A stretch of DNA of 64,000 nt from Pseudomonas purpurea (GCF_039908635.1 NZ_CP150918.1:2294001-2358000), one strand, 5' to 3'. Shown: positions 8,924-17,864, counted from the first letter of the stretch. Numbers and translations are program-made. Notes: a model not told the origin generated them from the sequence alone.

Positions 8924-11302
8924 ATGAAATTCAGTGAACAATGGCTGCGTGGCTGGGTAAGCCCGCAGGTAAGTCGCGACGAGCTGGTTGCTCGCCTGTC
9001 GATGGCCGGTCTTGAGGTCGATAGCGTTACGCCGGCCGCCGGTGTATTCAGTGGTGTGGTCGTGGGTGAGGTACTGAGCACCGAACAGCATCCCGACGCC
9101 GACAAGCTGCGTGTTTGCCAGGTCAGCAATGGCTCGGAGACTTTTCAGGTCGTGTGCGGTGCGCCCAACGTGCGTCCGGGCCTGAAGATCCCGTTCGCGA
9201 TGATCGGTGCAGAATTGCCGGGCGACTTCAAAATCAAGAAAGCCAAGCTGCGCGGCGTTGAGTCGAACGGCATGCTGTGCTCGCAATCCGAGTTGCAGGT
9301 TGGCGAAGGCAACGACGGTCTGATGGAGTTGCCGGTCGATGCACCGGTCGGTGAAGACTTCCGTGTTTACCTGGACCTGGAAGACGCCAGCATCGAGGTC
9401 GACCTGACCCCGAACCGCGGCGATTGCTTGTCCCTGGCCGGCTTGGCCCGTGAAGTGGGCGCGTTGTACGCCGCCCAAGTCTCGCGCCCTGTCGTGGCTG
9501 TCGTGCCTGCCGCGCACGACGAAGTGCGTCCAGTTGAAGTGCTGGCCCCGGCGGCTTGCCCGCGTTACCTGGGTCGTGTGATCCGTAACGTCGACCTGTC
9601 CAGGCCAACGCCGCTGTGGATGGTCGAACGTCTGCGTCGCGCTGACGTGCGCAGCATCGACGCGGCTGTCGATATCACCAACTACGTGATGCTTGAACTG
9701 GGCCAGCCGTTGCACGCATTCGATCTCGCCGAAATCAATGGCGGTATCCGCGTGCGTATGGCGGAGGAAGGCGAGAAGCTGGTGTTGCTCGACGGTCAGG
9801 AAGTCAGCCTGCGTAGCGATACGCTGGTGATTGCCGACCATACCCGTGCTCTGGCTATTGCTGGCGTGATGGGCGGCGAGCACAGCGGTGTCTCTGCCAC
9901 TACCCGTGATGTTTTCCTGGAAAGTGCTTTCTTCGACCAGATCGCGGTCGCGGGCAAAGCCCGTTCCTATGGCCTGCACACTGACGCCTCGCACCGCTAT
10001 GAGCGTGGCGTGGACTGGCAGTTGGCCCGTGAAGCCATGGAGCGCGCCACTGGCCTGCTACTGGAAATCACCGGCGGTGAAGCCGGCCCGATTATCGAAA
10101 CCGTCAGCGAGCAGCACTTGCCGTCGGTTGCGCCAATCACGTTACGTGCCCAGCGCATCACGCAGATGCTGGGTATGGAAATGGATTCGGCCGAAGTCGA
10201 GCGTTTGCTCAGCGCCTTGGGTTTGTCGATTTCTGCCGATGGAGCAGGGCAGTGGCGCGTAGAAGTGCCAAGCCATCGCTTCGACATCAGCCTGGAAGTC
10301 GACCTGATCGAAGAGCTGGCCCGTCTGTACGGTTACAACCGTCTTCCGGTCCGCTATCCGCAAGCGCGCCTGGCGCCGCAAGCCAAGGCTGAAGCGCGTA
10401 GCGATCTGCCTGAACTGCGCCGTCTGTTGGTCGCTCGTGGTTATCAGGAAGCGATCACTTACAGCTTCATCGACCCGAAGCAATTCGAGCTGTTCAACCC
10501 GGGTGTCGAGCCGCTCTTGCTGGCCAACCCAATTTCCAACGACATGGCTGCCATGCGTTCGTCCTTGTGGCCAGGCCTGGTCAAGGCGCTTCAGCACAAC
10601 CTGAACCGTCAGCAGGATCGTGTCCGCCTGTTTGAAAGCGGCCTGCGCTTCGTCGGTCAGTTGGAAGGTCTGAAGCAAGAGCCGATGCTGGCCGGTGTGG
10701 TATGCGGCAGCCGCCTGCCGGAAGGCTGGGCGCAAGGTCGCGATGTCGTGGACTTCTTTGACGTCAAGGCCGATGTAGAAGCGGTGCTGGGCTTTGCGGG
10801 TGCACTGGACTCGTTCACCTTTGTGCCAGGTAGCCATCCTGCGTTGCATCCGGGGCAAACCGCACGCATCGAGCGTGATGGTCGCGAAGTCGGTTTTGTC
10901 GGCGCAATCCACCCTGAATTGTCGAAGGCCCTCGGCCTGGATCGTCCAGTATTCGTTTTTGAGCTGGTTCTGGCCGAAGTGGCGTTGGGCAAAATGCCTA
11001 AATTCCACGAGTTATCGCGCTTTCCTGAAGTGCGTCGTGACCTGGCATTGTTGGCCGATAAGGGTGTTGCGGCCAGTGCTGTACTGGACGTAATCCGTGA
11101 AAATGCAGGCGAGTGGCTCACGGACCTCAGGCTCTTTGACGTTTATCAGGGTAAAGGCATTGATCCTGATAGAAAAAGCCTTGCCGTCGGCTTGACCTGG
11201 CAGCATCCATCGCGCACTCTTAATGACGATGAGGTGAATACCACGACGCAAAACATCCTCACCTCGCTCGAACAAAGGTTGAACGCCACGTTAAGGAAGT
11301 GA
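8924..11302 (+). CDS. pheT: Phenylalanyl-tRNA synthetase beta subunit
   Basis: 792-aa beta subunit, which binds tRNA-Phe and edits misacylated Tyr. Domain order: N-terminal tRNA-binding EMAP-like domain (PDADKLRVCQV), B3/B4 editing domain (ITNYVMLELGQPLHAFD), B5 and catalytic-like core, and the C-terminal ferredoxin-fold anticodon-binding domain (FPEVRRDLALL). AGGAGAG precedes ATG 8924. Unbroken, unlike pheS. ihfA starts 3 bp after its stop, as in other gammaproteobacteria. Confidence 0.97.
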   Translation: MKFSEQWLRGWVSPQVSRDELVARLSMAGLEVDSVTPAAGVFSGVVVGEVLSTEQHPDADKLRVCQVSNGSETFQVVCGAPNVRPGLKIPFAMIGAELPGDFKIKKAKLRGVESNGMLCSQSELQVGEGNDGLMELPVDAPVGEDFRVYLDLEDASIEVDLTPNRGDCLSLAGLAREVGALYAAQVSRPVVAVVPAAHDEVRPVEVLAPAACPRYLGRVIRNVDLSRPTPLWMVERLRRADVRSIDAAVDITNYVMLELGQPLHAFDLAEINGGIRVRMAEEGEKLVLLDGQEVSLRSDTLVIADHTRALAIAGVMGGEHSGVSATTRDVFLESAFFDQIAVAGKARSYGLHTDASHRYERGVDWQLAREAMERATGLLLEITGGEAGPIIETVSEQHLPSVAPITLRAQRITQMLGMEMDSAEVERLLSALGLSISADGAGQWRVEVPSHRFDISLEVDLIEELARLYGYNRLPVRYPQARLAPQAKAEARSDLPELRRLLVARGYQEAITYSFIDPKQFELFNPGVEPLLLANPISNDMAAMRSSLWPGLVKALQHNLNRQQDRVRLFESGLRFVGQLEGLKQEPMLAGVVCGSRLPEGWAQGRDVVDFFDVKADVEAVLGFAGALDSFTFVPGSHPALHPGQTARIERDGREVGFVGAIHPELSKALGLDRPVFVFELVLAEVALGKMPKFHELSRFPEVRRDLALLADKGVAASAVLDVIRENAGEWLTDLRLFDVYQGKGIDPDRKSLAVGLTWQHPSRTLNDDEVNTTTQNILTSLEQRLNATLRK

Positions 11303-11305
11303 CGT

Positions 11306-11608
11306 ATGGGGGCTCTGACGAAGGCTGAAATGGCGGAACGTCTGTATGAAGAGCTGGGCCTGAATAAACGGGAGGCCAAGGAATTGGTCGAACTGTTCTT
11401 TGAAGAAATCAGGCACGCTCTTGAAGACAACGAACAGGTGAAATTGTCCGGTTTTGGCAATTTTGACCTTCGGGACAAACGCCAGCGGCCTGGCCGCAAT
11501 CCGAAAACGGGAGAAGAAATCCCGATCACGGCTCGCCGTGTGGTCACCTTTCGTCCAGGGCAGAAGTTGAAGGCCCGAGTTGAGGCTTATGCTGGAACCA
11601 AGTCATAA
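11306..11608 (+). CDS. ihfA: Integration host factor alpha subunit
   Basis: 100-aa HU/IHF-family subunit that bends DNA sharply as a heterodimer with IhfB. It has the family signature [21 protein letters not shown] with the DNA-intercalating Pro region. It follows pheT by 3 bp, the classical pheST-ihfA order. Its 3' end overlaps the downstream MerR gene by 20 bp, so the two are probably cotranscribed. Confidence 0.97.
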   Translation: MGALTKAEMAERLYEELGLNKREAKELVELFFEEIRHALEDNEQVKLSGFGNFDLRDKRQRPGRNPKTGEEIPITARRVVTFRPGQKLKARVEAYAGTKS

Positions 11609-11945
11609 CGACGAGCTCCCCGTCATCCCAGGCAAACGCTACTTCACCATTGGTGAAGTCAGCGAGCTCTGTGCGGTAAAACCGCACGTGCTGCGTTACT
11701 GGGAGCAGGAGTTTCCTCAACTCAACCCCGTCAAACGCCGCGGAAACCGCCGGTATTATCAGCGTCAGGATGTCCTGATGATCCGGCAAATCCGTGCGTT
11801 ACTCTATGACCAAGGGTTCACCATCGGTGGAGCGCGCCTGCGCCTTTCCGGCGATGAAGCCAAAGACGATACGACCCAATACAAACAAATGATTCGCCAG
11901 ATGATCGCTGAGCTTGAAGATGTACTGGTGGTACTCAAGAAATAA
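11589..11945 (+). CDS. MerR-family transcriptional regulator
   Basis: 118-aa one-domain regulator. The winged helix ([25 protein letters not shown]) spans about residues 17-41, followed by [30 protein letters not shown] and a short C-terminal coiled coil. No Cys-rich metal-sensing tail is present, so the signal is unknown. This gene sits behind ihfA in many pseudomonads. Start ATG 11589 inside ihfA is preferred over a TTG 9 bases upstream. Confidence 0.9.
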   Translation: MLEPSHNDELPVIPGKRYFTIGEVSELCAVKPHVLRYWEQEFPQLNPVKRRGNRRYYQRQDVLMIRQIRALLYDQGFTIGGARLRLSGDEAKDDTTQYKQMIRQMIAELEDVLVVLKK

Positions 11946-12034
11946 ATTCCTGCTTTTAAATACTTCCAGTTTTCAAAAGCTTGCGATATATTCTTGATCG
12001 CTCCTCGAGGTGAGGAGCAAGTTACACGCCTAGT

Positions 12035-12111
12035 CGGGGCGTAGCGCAGTCCGGTAGCGCACTAGCATGGGGTGCTAGGGGTCGAGTGTTCGAATCACTC
12101 CGTCCCGACCA
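12035..12111 (+). tRNA. tRNA-Pro (anticodon GGG)
   Basis: 77-nt cloverleaf with encoded CCA. Acceptor CGGGGCG pairs with CGTCCCG at 12101-12107; D arm GCGC/GCGC; anticodon stem CTAGC/GCTAG with loop ATGGGGT, anticodon GGG; T arm GAGTG/CACTC with loop TTCGAAT. A 7-bp hairpin (GCTCCTC with GAGGAGC, 12000-12018) lies just upstream. The 3' end of tRNA genes is a common island integration site and the DNA beyond is accessory, but no second copy of the 3' end is seen in the window. Confidence 0.97.
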
Positions 12112-12128
12112 TATTTATCAGTAACTTA

Positions 12129-12157
12129 GGCCAATATTCAGAGTATTGGCCTTTTTT
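12129..12157 (+). terminator. Intrinsic terminator of tRNA-Pro
   Basis: GGCCAATA (12129-12136) pairs with TATTGGCC (12144-12151), 7-base loop, then six T. It lies 17 bp after the tRNA. Confidence 0.9.
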
Positions 12158-12392
12158 ACGTGCGTGACTTTTGCGTGACTCGTCGGTTTTTCATGCCTTC
12201 CTCCTCTGCAAAATGGTCAGCACTGGCCCGTGAGAGTCAGTTAAACAAATTAGCAAATTGTTTTTGCTATTTGTCTTTTGCTAATTTTTCGCGAGGATTT
12301 TTCTTGGCTCGTAGTGGCGAAGTAATGTTGCTAAATTTTGCGCATTAATTGCGCTTGGTCATCTGGCGCGGCGGGGATTTTTAGGAGGTTTC

Positions 12393-12584
12393 ATGGATGA
12401 GCAAGAGCGCAGGGAAACCTACTGGGCTCGCGACAAGGAAGCGGAGAGGTTTATTACATCTATCAAAGGGCCGAGGCCGGAACCGACGGAGATCAGGGAT
12501 TCTATCCTTGGAGCGATGGCTGGGGAGGGCTGGGGATGTGTCGACGATGCTCGCACTGGCGCTCGCAGGCGTCTACGGGGATAG
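12393..12584 (+). CDS. Small hypothetical protein, possibly phage-derived
   Basis: 63-aa ORF preceded by a strong TAGGAGG (12382-12388) at good spacing, which is the main support. The first 48 residues are charged and helical (MDEQERRETYWARDKEAERF...); the last 15 are Arg-rich and may be out of frame. Upstream 12240-12300 is AT-rich with repeated TTGCTAA/TTAGCAA elements, unlike the flanking chromosome, which suggests foreign or phage-remnant DNA. Family not recognised. Confidence 0.4.
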   Translation: MDEQERRETYWARDKEAERFITSIKGPRPEPTEIRDSILGAMAGEGWGCVDDARTGARRRLRG

Positions 12585-12723
12585 CTTCGAATACATCATC
12601 TTGGCCGTTGCAGGCTTTGCCGGCGTATCGGTTTATCTTTGCCGTCATTTTCAACAGCGCGACAAGGCCCGGCCCAGCGCCTGGCTTGTTGTATCTGCCT
12701 ACCGACTCTTCGCCGAATCGTAA
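12547..12723 (+). CDS. Possible small membrane protein
   Basis: 58 aa starting MLALALAGVYGDSF with one hydrophobic segment (YIILAVAGFAGVSVYLC), then a basic tail. It overlaps the preceding small ORF in another frame, with a GGGGA about 10 bases upstream. It could be a separate small holin-like membrane protein, or the continuation of the preceding ORF after a frameshift. Function unknown. Confidence 0.3.
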   Translation: MLALALAGVYGDSFEYIILAVAGFAGVSVYLCRHFQQRDKARPSAWLVVSAYRLFAES

Positions 12724-12986
12724 ACGTTGCCGCGCTCTCGCTTACCGATCGCTATCACCAGGATGACAATCCGCTCGTCCTCAACGCGGTACACCAGTCG
12801 ATACCCGGCCCCGCGCAATTTGATCTTGTAGCAATCCCTCATTCCATGAAGCGCATCGCCTGGTACTCTCGGATGGCTCTGGCGTTCCTGAAGCTTTCGC
12901 AGTAGCTGCAGGCGGATAGCACCGTCGAGCTTTCGAAGCTCCTTCAGCGCTTTCGGATCCCACTCGACCCCGTACTCAATGCCCAT
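12699..12986 (-). CDS. RelE/StbE-type toxin (mRNA interferase)
   Basis: 95-aa RelE/ParE-superfamily toxin, which typically cleaves mRNA in the ribosome. It starts MGIEYGVEWDPKALKELRKLD and has the conserved beta-sheet core with Arg-rich YKIKLRGAGYRLVYRVED and the C-terminal VIAIGKRERGNVYD motif. Start set at ATG 12986, which overlaps the antitoxin gene by 11 bp as in stbDE/relBE operons. It is toxin-second, coupled to the antitoxin at 12976-13263. Confidence 0.92.
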   Translation of the reverse strand: MGIEYGVEWDPKALKELRKLDGAIRLQLLRKLQERQSHPRVPGDALHGMRDCYKIKLRGAGYRLVYRVEDERIVILVIAIGKRERGNVYDSAKSR

Positions 12987-13263
12987 TGGCGATATCTGCC
13001 TCAGCCTCGCCAATTAGATCGTCGAGAGACACACGGACAGGTTTCTCATCAGCGTCGAGCCGCGCTTTAACCATTTGTACCAACTCCAGTTCATCCAGGC
13101 GTTCAACCATCGCCTCATAGACATTTGCCGGGACCATGTAGCCGATAACGCGGTTGTGGTTCAACACAGCCACTGGCGATCCGTTGGCGCCGTTCAAGAC
13201 GGATGACGGGTTCTTTTTGAGTTCGGATACGCTGACGGCCACATCAGCCAGAATATTTTGCAT
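12976..13263 (-). CDS. Phd/YefM (StbD-type) antitoxin
   Basis: 95-aa antitoxin. The N-terminal Phd/YefM DNA-binding fold (ADVAVSVSELKKNPSSVLN, then GSPVAVLNHNRVIGYMVP) should repress the operon, and the acidic C-terminal half should wrap the toxin. AGGAG lies just upstream of ATG 13263, and TATATAGT upstream may be part of the promoter. Such pairs are common on plasmids and islands; here it supports an accessory origin for the DNA behind tRNA-Pro. Confidence 0.92.
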   Translation of the reverse strand: MQNILADVAVSVSELKKNPSSVLNGANGSPVAVLNHNRVIGYMVPANVYEAMVERLDELELVQMVKARLDADEKPVRVSLDDLIGEAEADIANGH

Positions 13264-13394
13264 AGATAAGACTCCTATATAGTGCTTTATTTTGGTCTTT
13301 TATTGCTGTGCAGGCAAGCGTGCGCCACCTCCATTCCACGCTCAGGTCCAGCCAATACACAGAAAGGCTAGGCCTGGCGCCGGACCTTTTCGTT

Positions 13395-13754
13395 TCAGGA
13401 TGATGGGAGGACGGCGATCAGTTCATCTAGCGAAGCAATGTCTTTTTCCAGATAAGATGATCCGGAATGTGTCAAAGCCAGTTGTTCACCACGCGCCTCC
13501 ACGATGTCCACCAGCCCAAGCAGGGAAAGCAAATCGCTTCCTTCGGCTCTACCTATCTCTGGAGCTTCGAAGTCAGCGTCATAGGTGAACTGAGCTGCGA
13601 TCTCTTGAGCTTCATCGCGAGTCTTGTAGTGGTCTAATGAAACCGGTAGGGCAAGATAATGAGTTGGAAAATCAGACAGGCCGTCTTGAGCGACATCGGA
13701 TTTTTGGTTGATATTGACCCTATAGCCAAAACAGATAGCGGTCGTCGGGAACAA
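13395..13754 (-). pseudogene. Probable truncated hypothetical gene
   Basis: The frame is open for 119 codons, but only the last ~80 residues look like real protein (LDHYKTRDEAQEIAAQF ... GLVDIVEARGEQLALTHSG). The upstream part overlaps the convincing start of the divergent acetyltransferase at 13659, and no ATG, GTG or TTG with a ribosome-binding site fits. I read it as the 3' remnant of a gene whose 5' end was lost. Family unknown. Confidence 0.35.
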
Positions 13755-14093
13755 ATCGAAAGAGACGTAGGTTCACTTGGATGTTGGGTTGCCTGCGCAG
13801 CGAACGATCTTGGCGTCCCGATCGGATATGGCTGCTTGGATCGAAGCTTTTTCGGGGAGTGGTTTATTTCCCTTGTGGTGGTTTCAAGCACATTTAGACG
13901 TTCTGGTGTAGGTCGACAAATCGTTACTTATCTGGAGCGGTGTTCTACTGCGCAAAAGATTTTCACCTCAACGAACACATCTAATGCGCCGATGCGGCAG
14001 TTACTGAGACAGCTCGGTTATCAAGACAGCGGTAGAATAGAGAATCTTGACGCCGGTGATCCAGAGCTGATTTTTGTGAAATTTTTGGAGTAG
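13659..14093 (+). CDS. GNAT-family N-acetyltransferase
   Basis: 144-aa acetyl-CoA dependent N-acetyltransferase. Motif A is recognisable as FRRSGVGRQIVTYLE (acetyl-CoA pyrophosphate loop R-x-x-G-V-G-x-x-I), preceded by the beta4 strand EWFISLVVVSSTFR, and the C-terminal NAPMRQLLRQLGYQDSG motif B is present. Substrate cannot be told. It lies in the accessory stretch, lower in GC than the core genes. Confidence 0.85.
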   Translation: MSWKIRQAVLSDIGFLVDIDPIAKTDSGRREQIERDVGSLGCWVACAANDLGVPIGYGCLDRSFFGEWFISLVVVSSTFRRSGVGRQIVTYLERCSTAQKIFTSTNTSNAPMRQLLRQLGYQDSGRIENLDAGDPELIFVKFLE

Positions 14094-14836
14094 TGGTCAG
14101 CGCTGTCTCCTCTGTTTGGTTAAGTCGTCAAGAATTGATTGATTGCCCATAGAGTGATGTCAGGCTGCTCTTCATGGGGAGCGTGTCCGCAGAACATTAC
14201 CCCGGCGATGTAACTGCTTTGCGTGCTCAGTCCCTGGCTGAAGAGGCGTCGACCAGCATGCATCCCTATGCAGCACATCAAAAATAAGAATGTGCGCGCA
14301 GGAGTGAGTTTAGGCGCGTTTCCTTTCTTTGGACGCTGGACAGGGAGTGCCGTTTTACCATGACATACGCTTTACACATGCAGTCGTTGCTCTGTTCTGA
14401 TTGGGTGAGCGGAAGCTGATTGATGTGATTTTGAAGGGGGGAAGGGTAGGTGCGCGGCGGGTGAATGAGGCACTGTGGCTACTTAATGTTGAGAGCAGCC
14501 TGAAGCCTGTCTTCGTAGAGTGCTAGTTGTGAATAGTCCAGTTGATGCGTGATGTCAAAACCCGCCGCGGACCTTGCAATCAGATCCTCAAGAGCGCTGG
14601 CAACGACGTCCGCTGTGACTTGCAAGACGGCCAGGGCCGAAGCGGCTGTCTGCGATGATGAGATTTGGTAAGTCGTACATGCAGCATTCCAATGTCAGCC
14701 TTTTGTCCATTTTGATATCAATGAGCCATCTAGGCAATGGCCATTCATCGAGCGATCTATGACAACCGGCGCATCAAGCAGAAGCTAAATGGCCTAAGTC
14801 CTGTTGAATAAAGATCTCAAGGCATTCAGGCATAGA
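14094..14836. other. Gene-poor accessory stretch with decayed coding pieces
   Basis: 743 bp without an intact gene. Composition is close to random, with one coding-like remnant on the minus strand (14479-14694). No IS end, tRNA or repeat array was seen. Confidence 0.5.
14479..14694 (-). pseudogene. Remnant of an unknown gene
   Basis: 71-codon open frame without a start codon, bounded upstream by TGA. The translation is strikingly protein-like (YQISSSQTAASALAVLQV, LEDLIARSAAGFDITHQ, ending LQAALNIK), mainly helical. It looks like the C-terminal part of a gene cut off at its 5' end. Family not recognised. Confidence 0.35.
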
Positions 14837-15106
14837 TCAACGACCAGCCAACTTTTTTGAGGGCAGTGCTGTGCTCTCGAACCCATTGATAATCGGAGCA
14901 AATTCATAGGTGTACTCGAACTCACGCATCGCACCGTGGGCGGAGCAAATGCCCGGGTAGATTTCTCGCATGCGGGTGCCAGGGAGTCGCCGCACCTCTA
15001 CGCCGTAGCCGCGGGTATTGCTCTGTGATCGCTGCGCCGCGCACAAGTTTGCCTTTGCAAGAGAGGAGGGGCTACAGTTTGCGCTATGTGAGGCTGGATG
15101 CCTCAA
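14837..15106 (-). CDS. Doubtful hypothetical protein
   Basis: Frame open for 89 codons from a TTG. The C-terminal ~60 residues are plausible protein (YGVEVRRLPGTRMREIYPG ... EFEYTYEFAPIINGF), but the first 25 are not, and no ribosome-binding site is visible. It could be another truncated gene. No family recognised. Confidence 0.25.
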   Translation of the reverse strand: MRHPASHSANCSPSSLAKANLCAAQRSQSNTRGYGVEVRRLPGTRMREIYPGICSAHGAMREFEYTYEFAPIINGFESTALPSKKLAGR

Positions 15107-15127
15107 TCACGCTCGGGGATAAACGCC

Positions 15128-15754
15128 GTGTTTCCAATCGATATCTGGCTTGCCTACACCGCAGCGTGCCTGCTTTTGGTCATCGCACCAGGTCCGGACA
15201 ATTTGTTGGCCGTGGGCCGCGGACTCAGCCAGGGGAAAACAGCCGCGATATTATCGGGACTGGCATCCGGTGCAGGAATTCTCTTTCATGTGACGGCCGC
15301 TTCGTTAGGGCTGACGCTACTTATGCAGACCTCCGCAGCAGCGTTCTGGATCGTCAAGCTTATCGGTGCCGGCTACTTGCTCTGGCTAGGTATCAAGGTA
15401 CTGCGCTCTCGTAACCTGCTTAGCTTTCATCCGGCAACTCGACAATCCCTGCCGAGCATTTTCCTGACAGGCTTCTTATCTGCAGCTCTGAACCCCAAGC
15501 CGGGCTTTTTCGTGTTGGCATTCATCCCGCAGTTTGTCGACCCACACCGCGGCTCGGTGAGTATCCAGATGCTGGTGTACGGCGTGTGGTTTGCCGTACT
15601 GACGGCAGTTGGATTCGCACTCATGGGTGTCTTCGCCACTGCACTCTCCGGTTTTTTACGCCGGCGACCACGGCTCGTGAATGGTCTGAACGTGGGAGCA
15701 GGGCTGACGTTTGTGGCGTCGGGGGTATCCATCGCGGCGCTCAGCCAAAAATAG
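15128..15754 (+). CDS. LysE/RhtB-family amino-acid exporter
   Basis: 208-aa inner-membrane exporter with six predicted helices. The N-terminal family signature IAPGPDNLLAVGRGLSQG (helix 1 and loop) is clear, as are the conserved NPKPGFFVLAFIPQFV loop and the C-terminal GLNVGAGLTFVASGV helix. Start placed at GTG 15128 (FPIDIWLAYTAACLL), where family members begin; an ATG at 15098 would add ten unlike residues. Substrate unknown, probably amino acid or homoserine-like. Confidence 0.88.
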   Translation: MFPIDIWLAYTAACLLLVIAPGPDNLLAVGRGLSQGKTAAILSGLASGAGILFHVTAASLGLTLLMQTSAAAFWIVKLIGAGYLLWLGIKVLRSRNLLSFHPATRQSLPSIFLTGFLSAALNPKPGFFVLAFIPQFVDPHRGSVSIQMLVYGVWFAVLTAVGFALMGVFATALSGFLRRRPRLVNGLNVGAGLTFVASGVSIAALSQK

Positions 15755-16571
15755 TACAGGGCGCGCACGGGGCAAGGGACTCGCCTCGCTGAGCCGCACG
15801 GTAAAAGTCGAGTGTGTGTAATTAAGCTGACTGATCTGCCGTACCCGCAAAGCGATTAGCGGATGCAGGATCTGACGGCCGGGGCCACGCTGTTCTTCTG
15901 GGCGCGTCTGGTGGACCCGTTGCCAGCATTCCTCAAAGCCCTTCTGTTTCGCGCTTGCAGACTCTTTCCGAGGTTGAAAGCACGACAATCTTCCCGTGCA
16001 TGGCTTCCACCTCAGCACCGTGTAGGTATTCCGTTCAGCCTCGGTCTTGTCTGCATCTCGGCCAGGCCGAAGATATTTTCCCGGGCTGTGCGCAACTTAC
16101 CAACGCAGTATCTGCGGTCCCGGCGCACATCCGGGATCACTGATTTATGGTGCACTGCTTTGTGGACACAAAGCCAAGAGTAAGAATCACCTTATTTGTT
16201 TGAATATCGGCTTTGTAGCGGTCAACTAATCCCGGACACGACGTTAAGGTTTTTCTCGGCCTGAGCTGGGGCGAGCCCGACTTGCCCCAGCGTATGTTTA
16301 ACGAATTGTCGAAATTCCCGGCGAGGGCGAGCAAGGACTGATCGCAGTGGCCGAACGTCAAGCCCGCGTTAGAGAGGTTTTTTGCCAAAGTACATGCGGT
16401 GGGCAATAAAATGTGTAATCATTTTGCCATGATGTAAAGGCCTGGCAAGAGACTCTTGAGCGCGTTCATCGCCTCCCACTTGTGGTGGATTAGTCTGAAT
16501 ATCAAGCAATTTCACGCATGTATATTGTTCTGAGATGGAATCCAAGTTTTGATTATGGAGCAAGTTGGTTG
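15755..16571. other. Gene-poor stretch before wzz
   Basis: 817 bp with no intact gene. On the minus strand 16229-16370 a frame reading EFRQFVKHTLGQVGLAPAQ and ending VVSGIS is protein-like but has no start, so it is a decayed coding piece. TAGCGGTCAACTAATCCCGG at 16217-16236 resembles an insertion-sequence end, but no partner or transposase is left. Confidence 0.4.
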
Positions 16572-17864
16572 ATGAATGATTTTGTGAACGCCCCTAAGAT
16601 GATGCACTCAGATGAAATTGATCTGGCCGAAGTTTTTCGCTCACTGTGGATGCAAAAATTTTTGATACTGAGTGTAGTGGCTCTGTTTTTGCTGGTGGCA
16701 TTTGTTTATGCCTACTTTGCGCCTCGCCAGTATCAGGTAAGCAGTGTGCTGCGTCCGGTATCGATTAACGAATTCGATGCTATCAATCATTCAGGCATCT
16801 ATAAGTTGCCTCCAGGTGAAGCGCTATTAAAGGTAGGCGCAGCGCTTCAGTCTTACGATACGCGATTAGGCTTTTTTCGCGAAAATGAGGCGCTCTTCAA
16901 AGCTTTTATAGTGCCCGGCCGGACGCTGGAGCAAAACTTCGAAGAGTTTGAAGCTGATTTTAGTTCGCTCGTTGTCTCTGATCAAAAAAAAGCTGACGAT
17001 TTAAATGCATTTGTTCGTATGGGTTTGATTTATCCTGTGGGCGTTAATGGTGTAGAAATTGTCAATGAATTTGTTAAGTATGCGGTCGCTACTGAACGTA
17101 AGCGGGTTACCACTGACTTGGAGGTTATCGTCGAAAACCGGTTGCGTGAACTAAATGGCAAACTGGTCGCGGCGCGTGCTCACTACGATACCGAGAAGTC
17201 AGCAAAAATCGCCTCTCTGCTTGAGGCGGATAAGCTAAAGCGTGCTCAGTTGCAAGATGAGTTGAAGGCTCTGCGGCTTCAATTGAAAGCGGAGCGTAGC
17301 GATCGGATAGCTGAGTTGAGTGAAGCTATCAGTATTGCTAGTACGTTAGGTATTAAGAAGCCCGCCACTCCATCATCTTTGGCAGACACTCAGCGAACCG
17401 GCTCAGGCAGCGTGGTGCGCACCGAGGTCAACAGTCAGCAAATCCCGCTCTACTTCATGGGTACTGAAGCACTTGAAGCCGAGCGCTCAGTTTTACAGCA
17501 GCGAAAGTCGGATGATTTTACCGAGAACCGTATCAGACAGATCGCTAAAGAGTTGCAGTTGCTCCAGGTTAATCGAGAAGCGGAAGTCTTGAATCAGCGC
17601 GTAAATGAAAATATTTTCCTGAGCGATGTTGAGCCTCTGCGTTCTGAAATAGCCCGTTTGCAGGCGCTGAATGTTGATGTGAGCAATCTTAAGCTGGTAA
17701 CGGTTGATCAGATGGCGTTGCAGCCATCAGGCCCAGTCAAGCCAAACAAAGTAATGATCCTTCTGTTCGGCCTCGTGCTGGGGTTGCTCACGGGTCTGGG
17801 TGTGGCGTTGATCCGTTATTTTGTAAAGGCACGGCCTGTAGGGATGAATAGCGTTTATCGCTGA
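16572..17864 (+). CDS. wzz: Wzz-family polysaccharide chain-length determinant
   Basis: 430-aa inner-membrane co-polymerase that sets O-antigen or other polysaccharide chain length. Architecture: N-terminal helix at about residues 31-51 (FLILSVVALFLLVAFVYAYF), a large periplasmic domain with long coiled coil (residues ~190-270), and a C-terminal helix (MILLFGLVLGLLTGLGVALI) preceded by the Pro-rich PSGPVKPNK. Start ATG 16572 chosen over the open frame from 16518 because GGAG lies upstream and the Wzz domain begins soon after (DEIDLAEVFRSLW). It stands alone: no polymerase, flippase or glycosyltransferase is in the window. Confidence 0.88.
   Translation: MNDFVNAPKMMHSDEIDLAEVFRSLWMQKFLILSVVALFLLVAFVYAYFAPRQYQVSSVLRPVSINEFDAINHSGIYKLPPGEALLKVGAALQSYDTRLGFFRENEALFKAFIVPGRTLEQNFEEFEADFSSLVVSDQKKADDLNAFVRMGLIYPVGVNGVEIVNEFVKYAVATERKRVTTDLEVIVENRLRELNGKLVAARAHYDTEKSAKIASLLEADKLKRAQLQDELKALRLQLKAERSDRIAELSEAISIASTLGIKKPATPSSLADTQRTGSGSVVRTEVNSQQIPLYFMGTEALEAERSVLQQRKSDDFTENRIRQIAKELQLLQVNREAEVLNQRVNENIFLSDVEPLRSEIARLQALNVDVSNLKLVTVDQMALQPSGPVKPNKVMILLFGLVLGLLTGLGVALIRYFVKARPVGMNSVYR

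Noticed and set aside
12035..12111. Proven attachment site at tRNA-Pro
   Set aside because: No direct repeat of the tRNA 3' end and no integrase in the window; only the context suggests it.
16217..16240. Insertion sequence end
   Set aside because: Resembles an IS terminus, but no second end, target duplication or transposase frame could be found.
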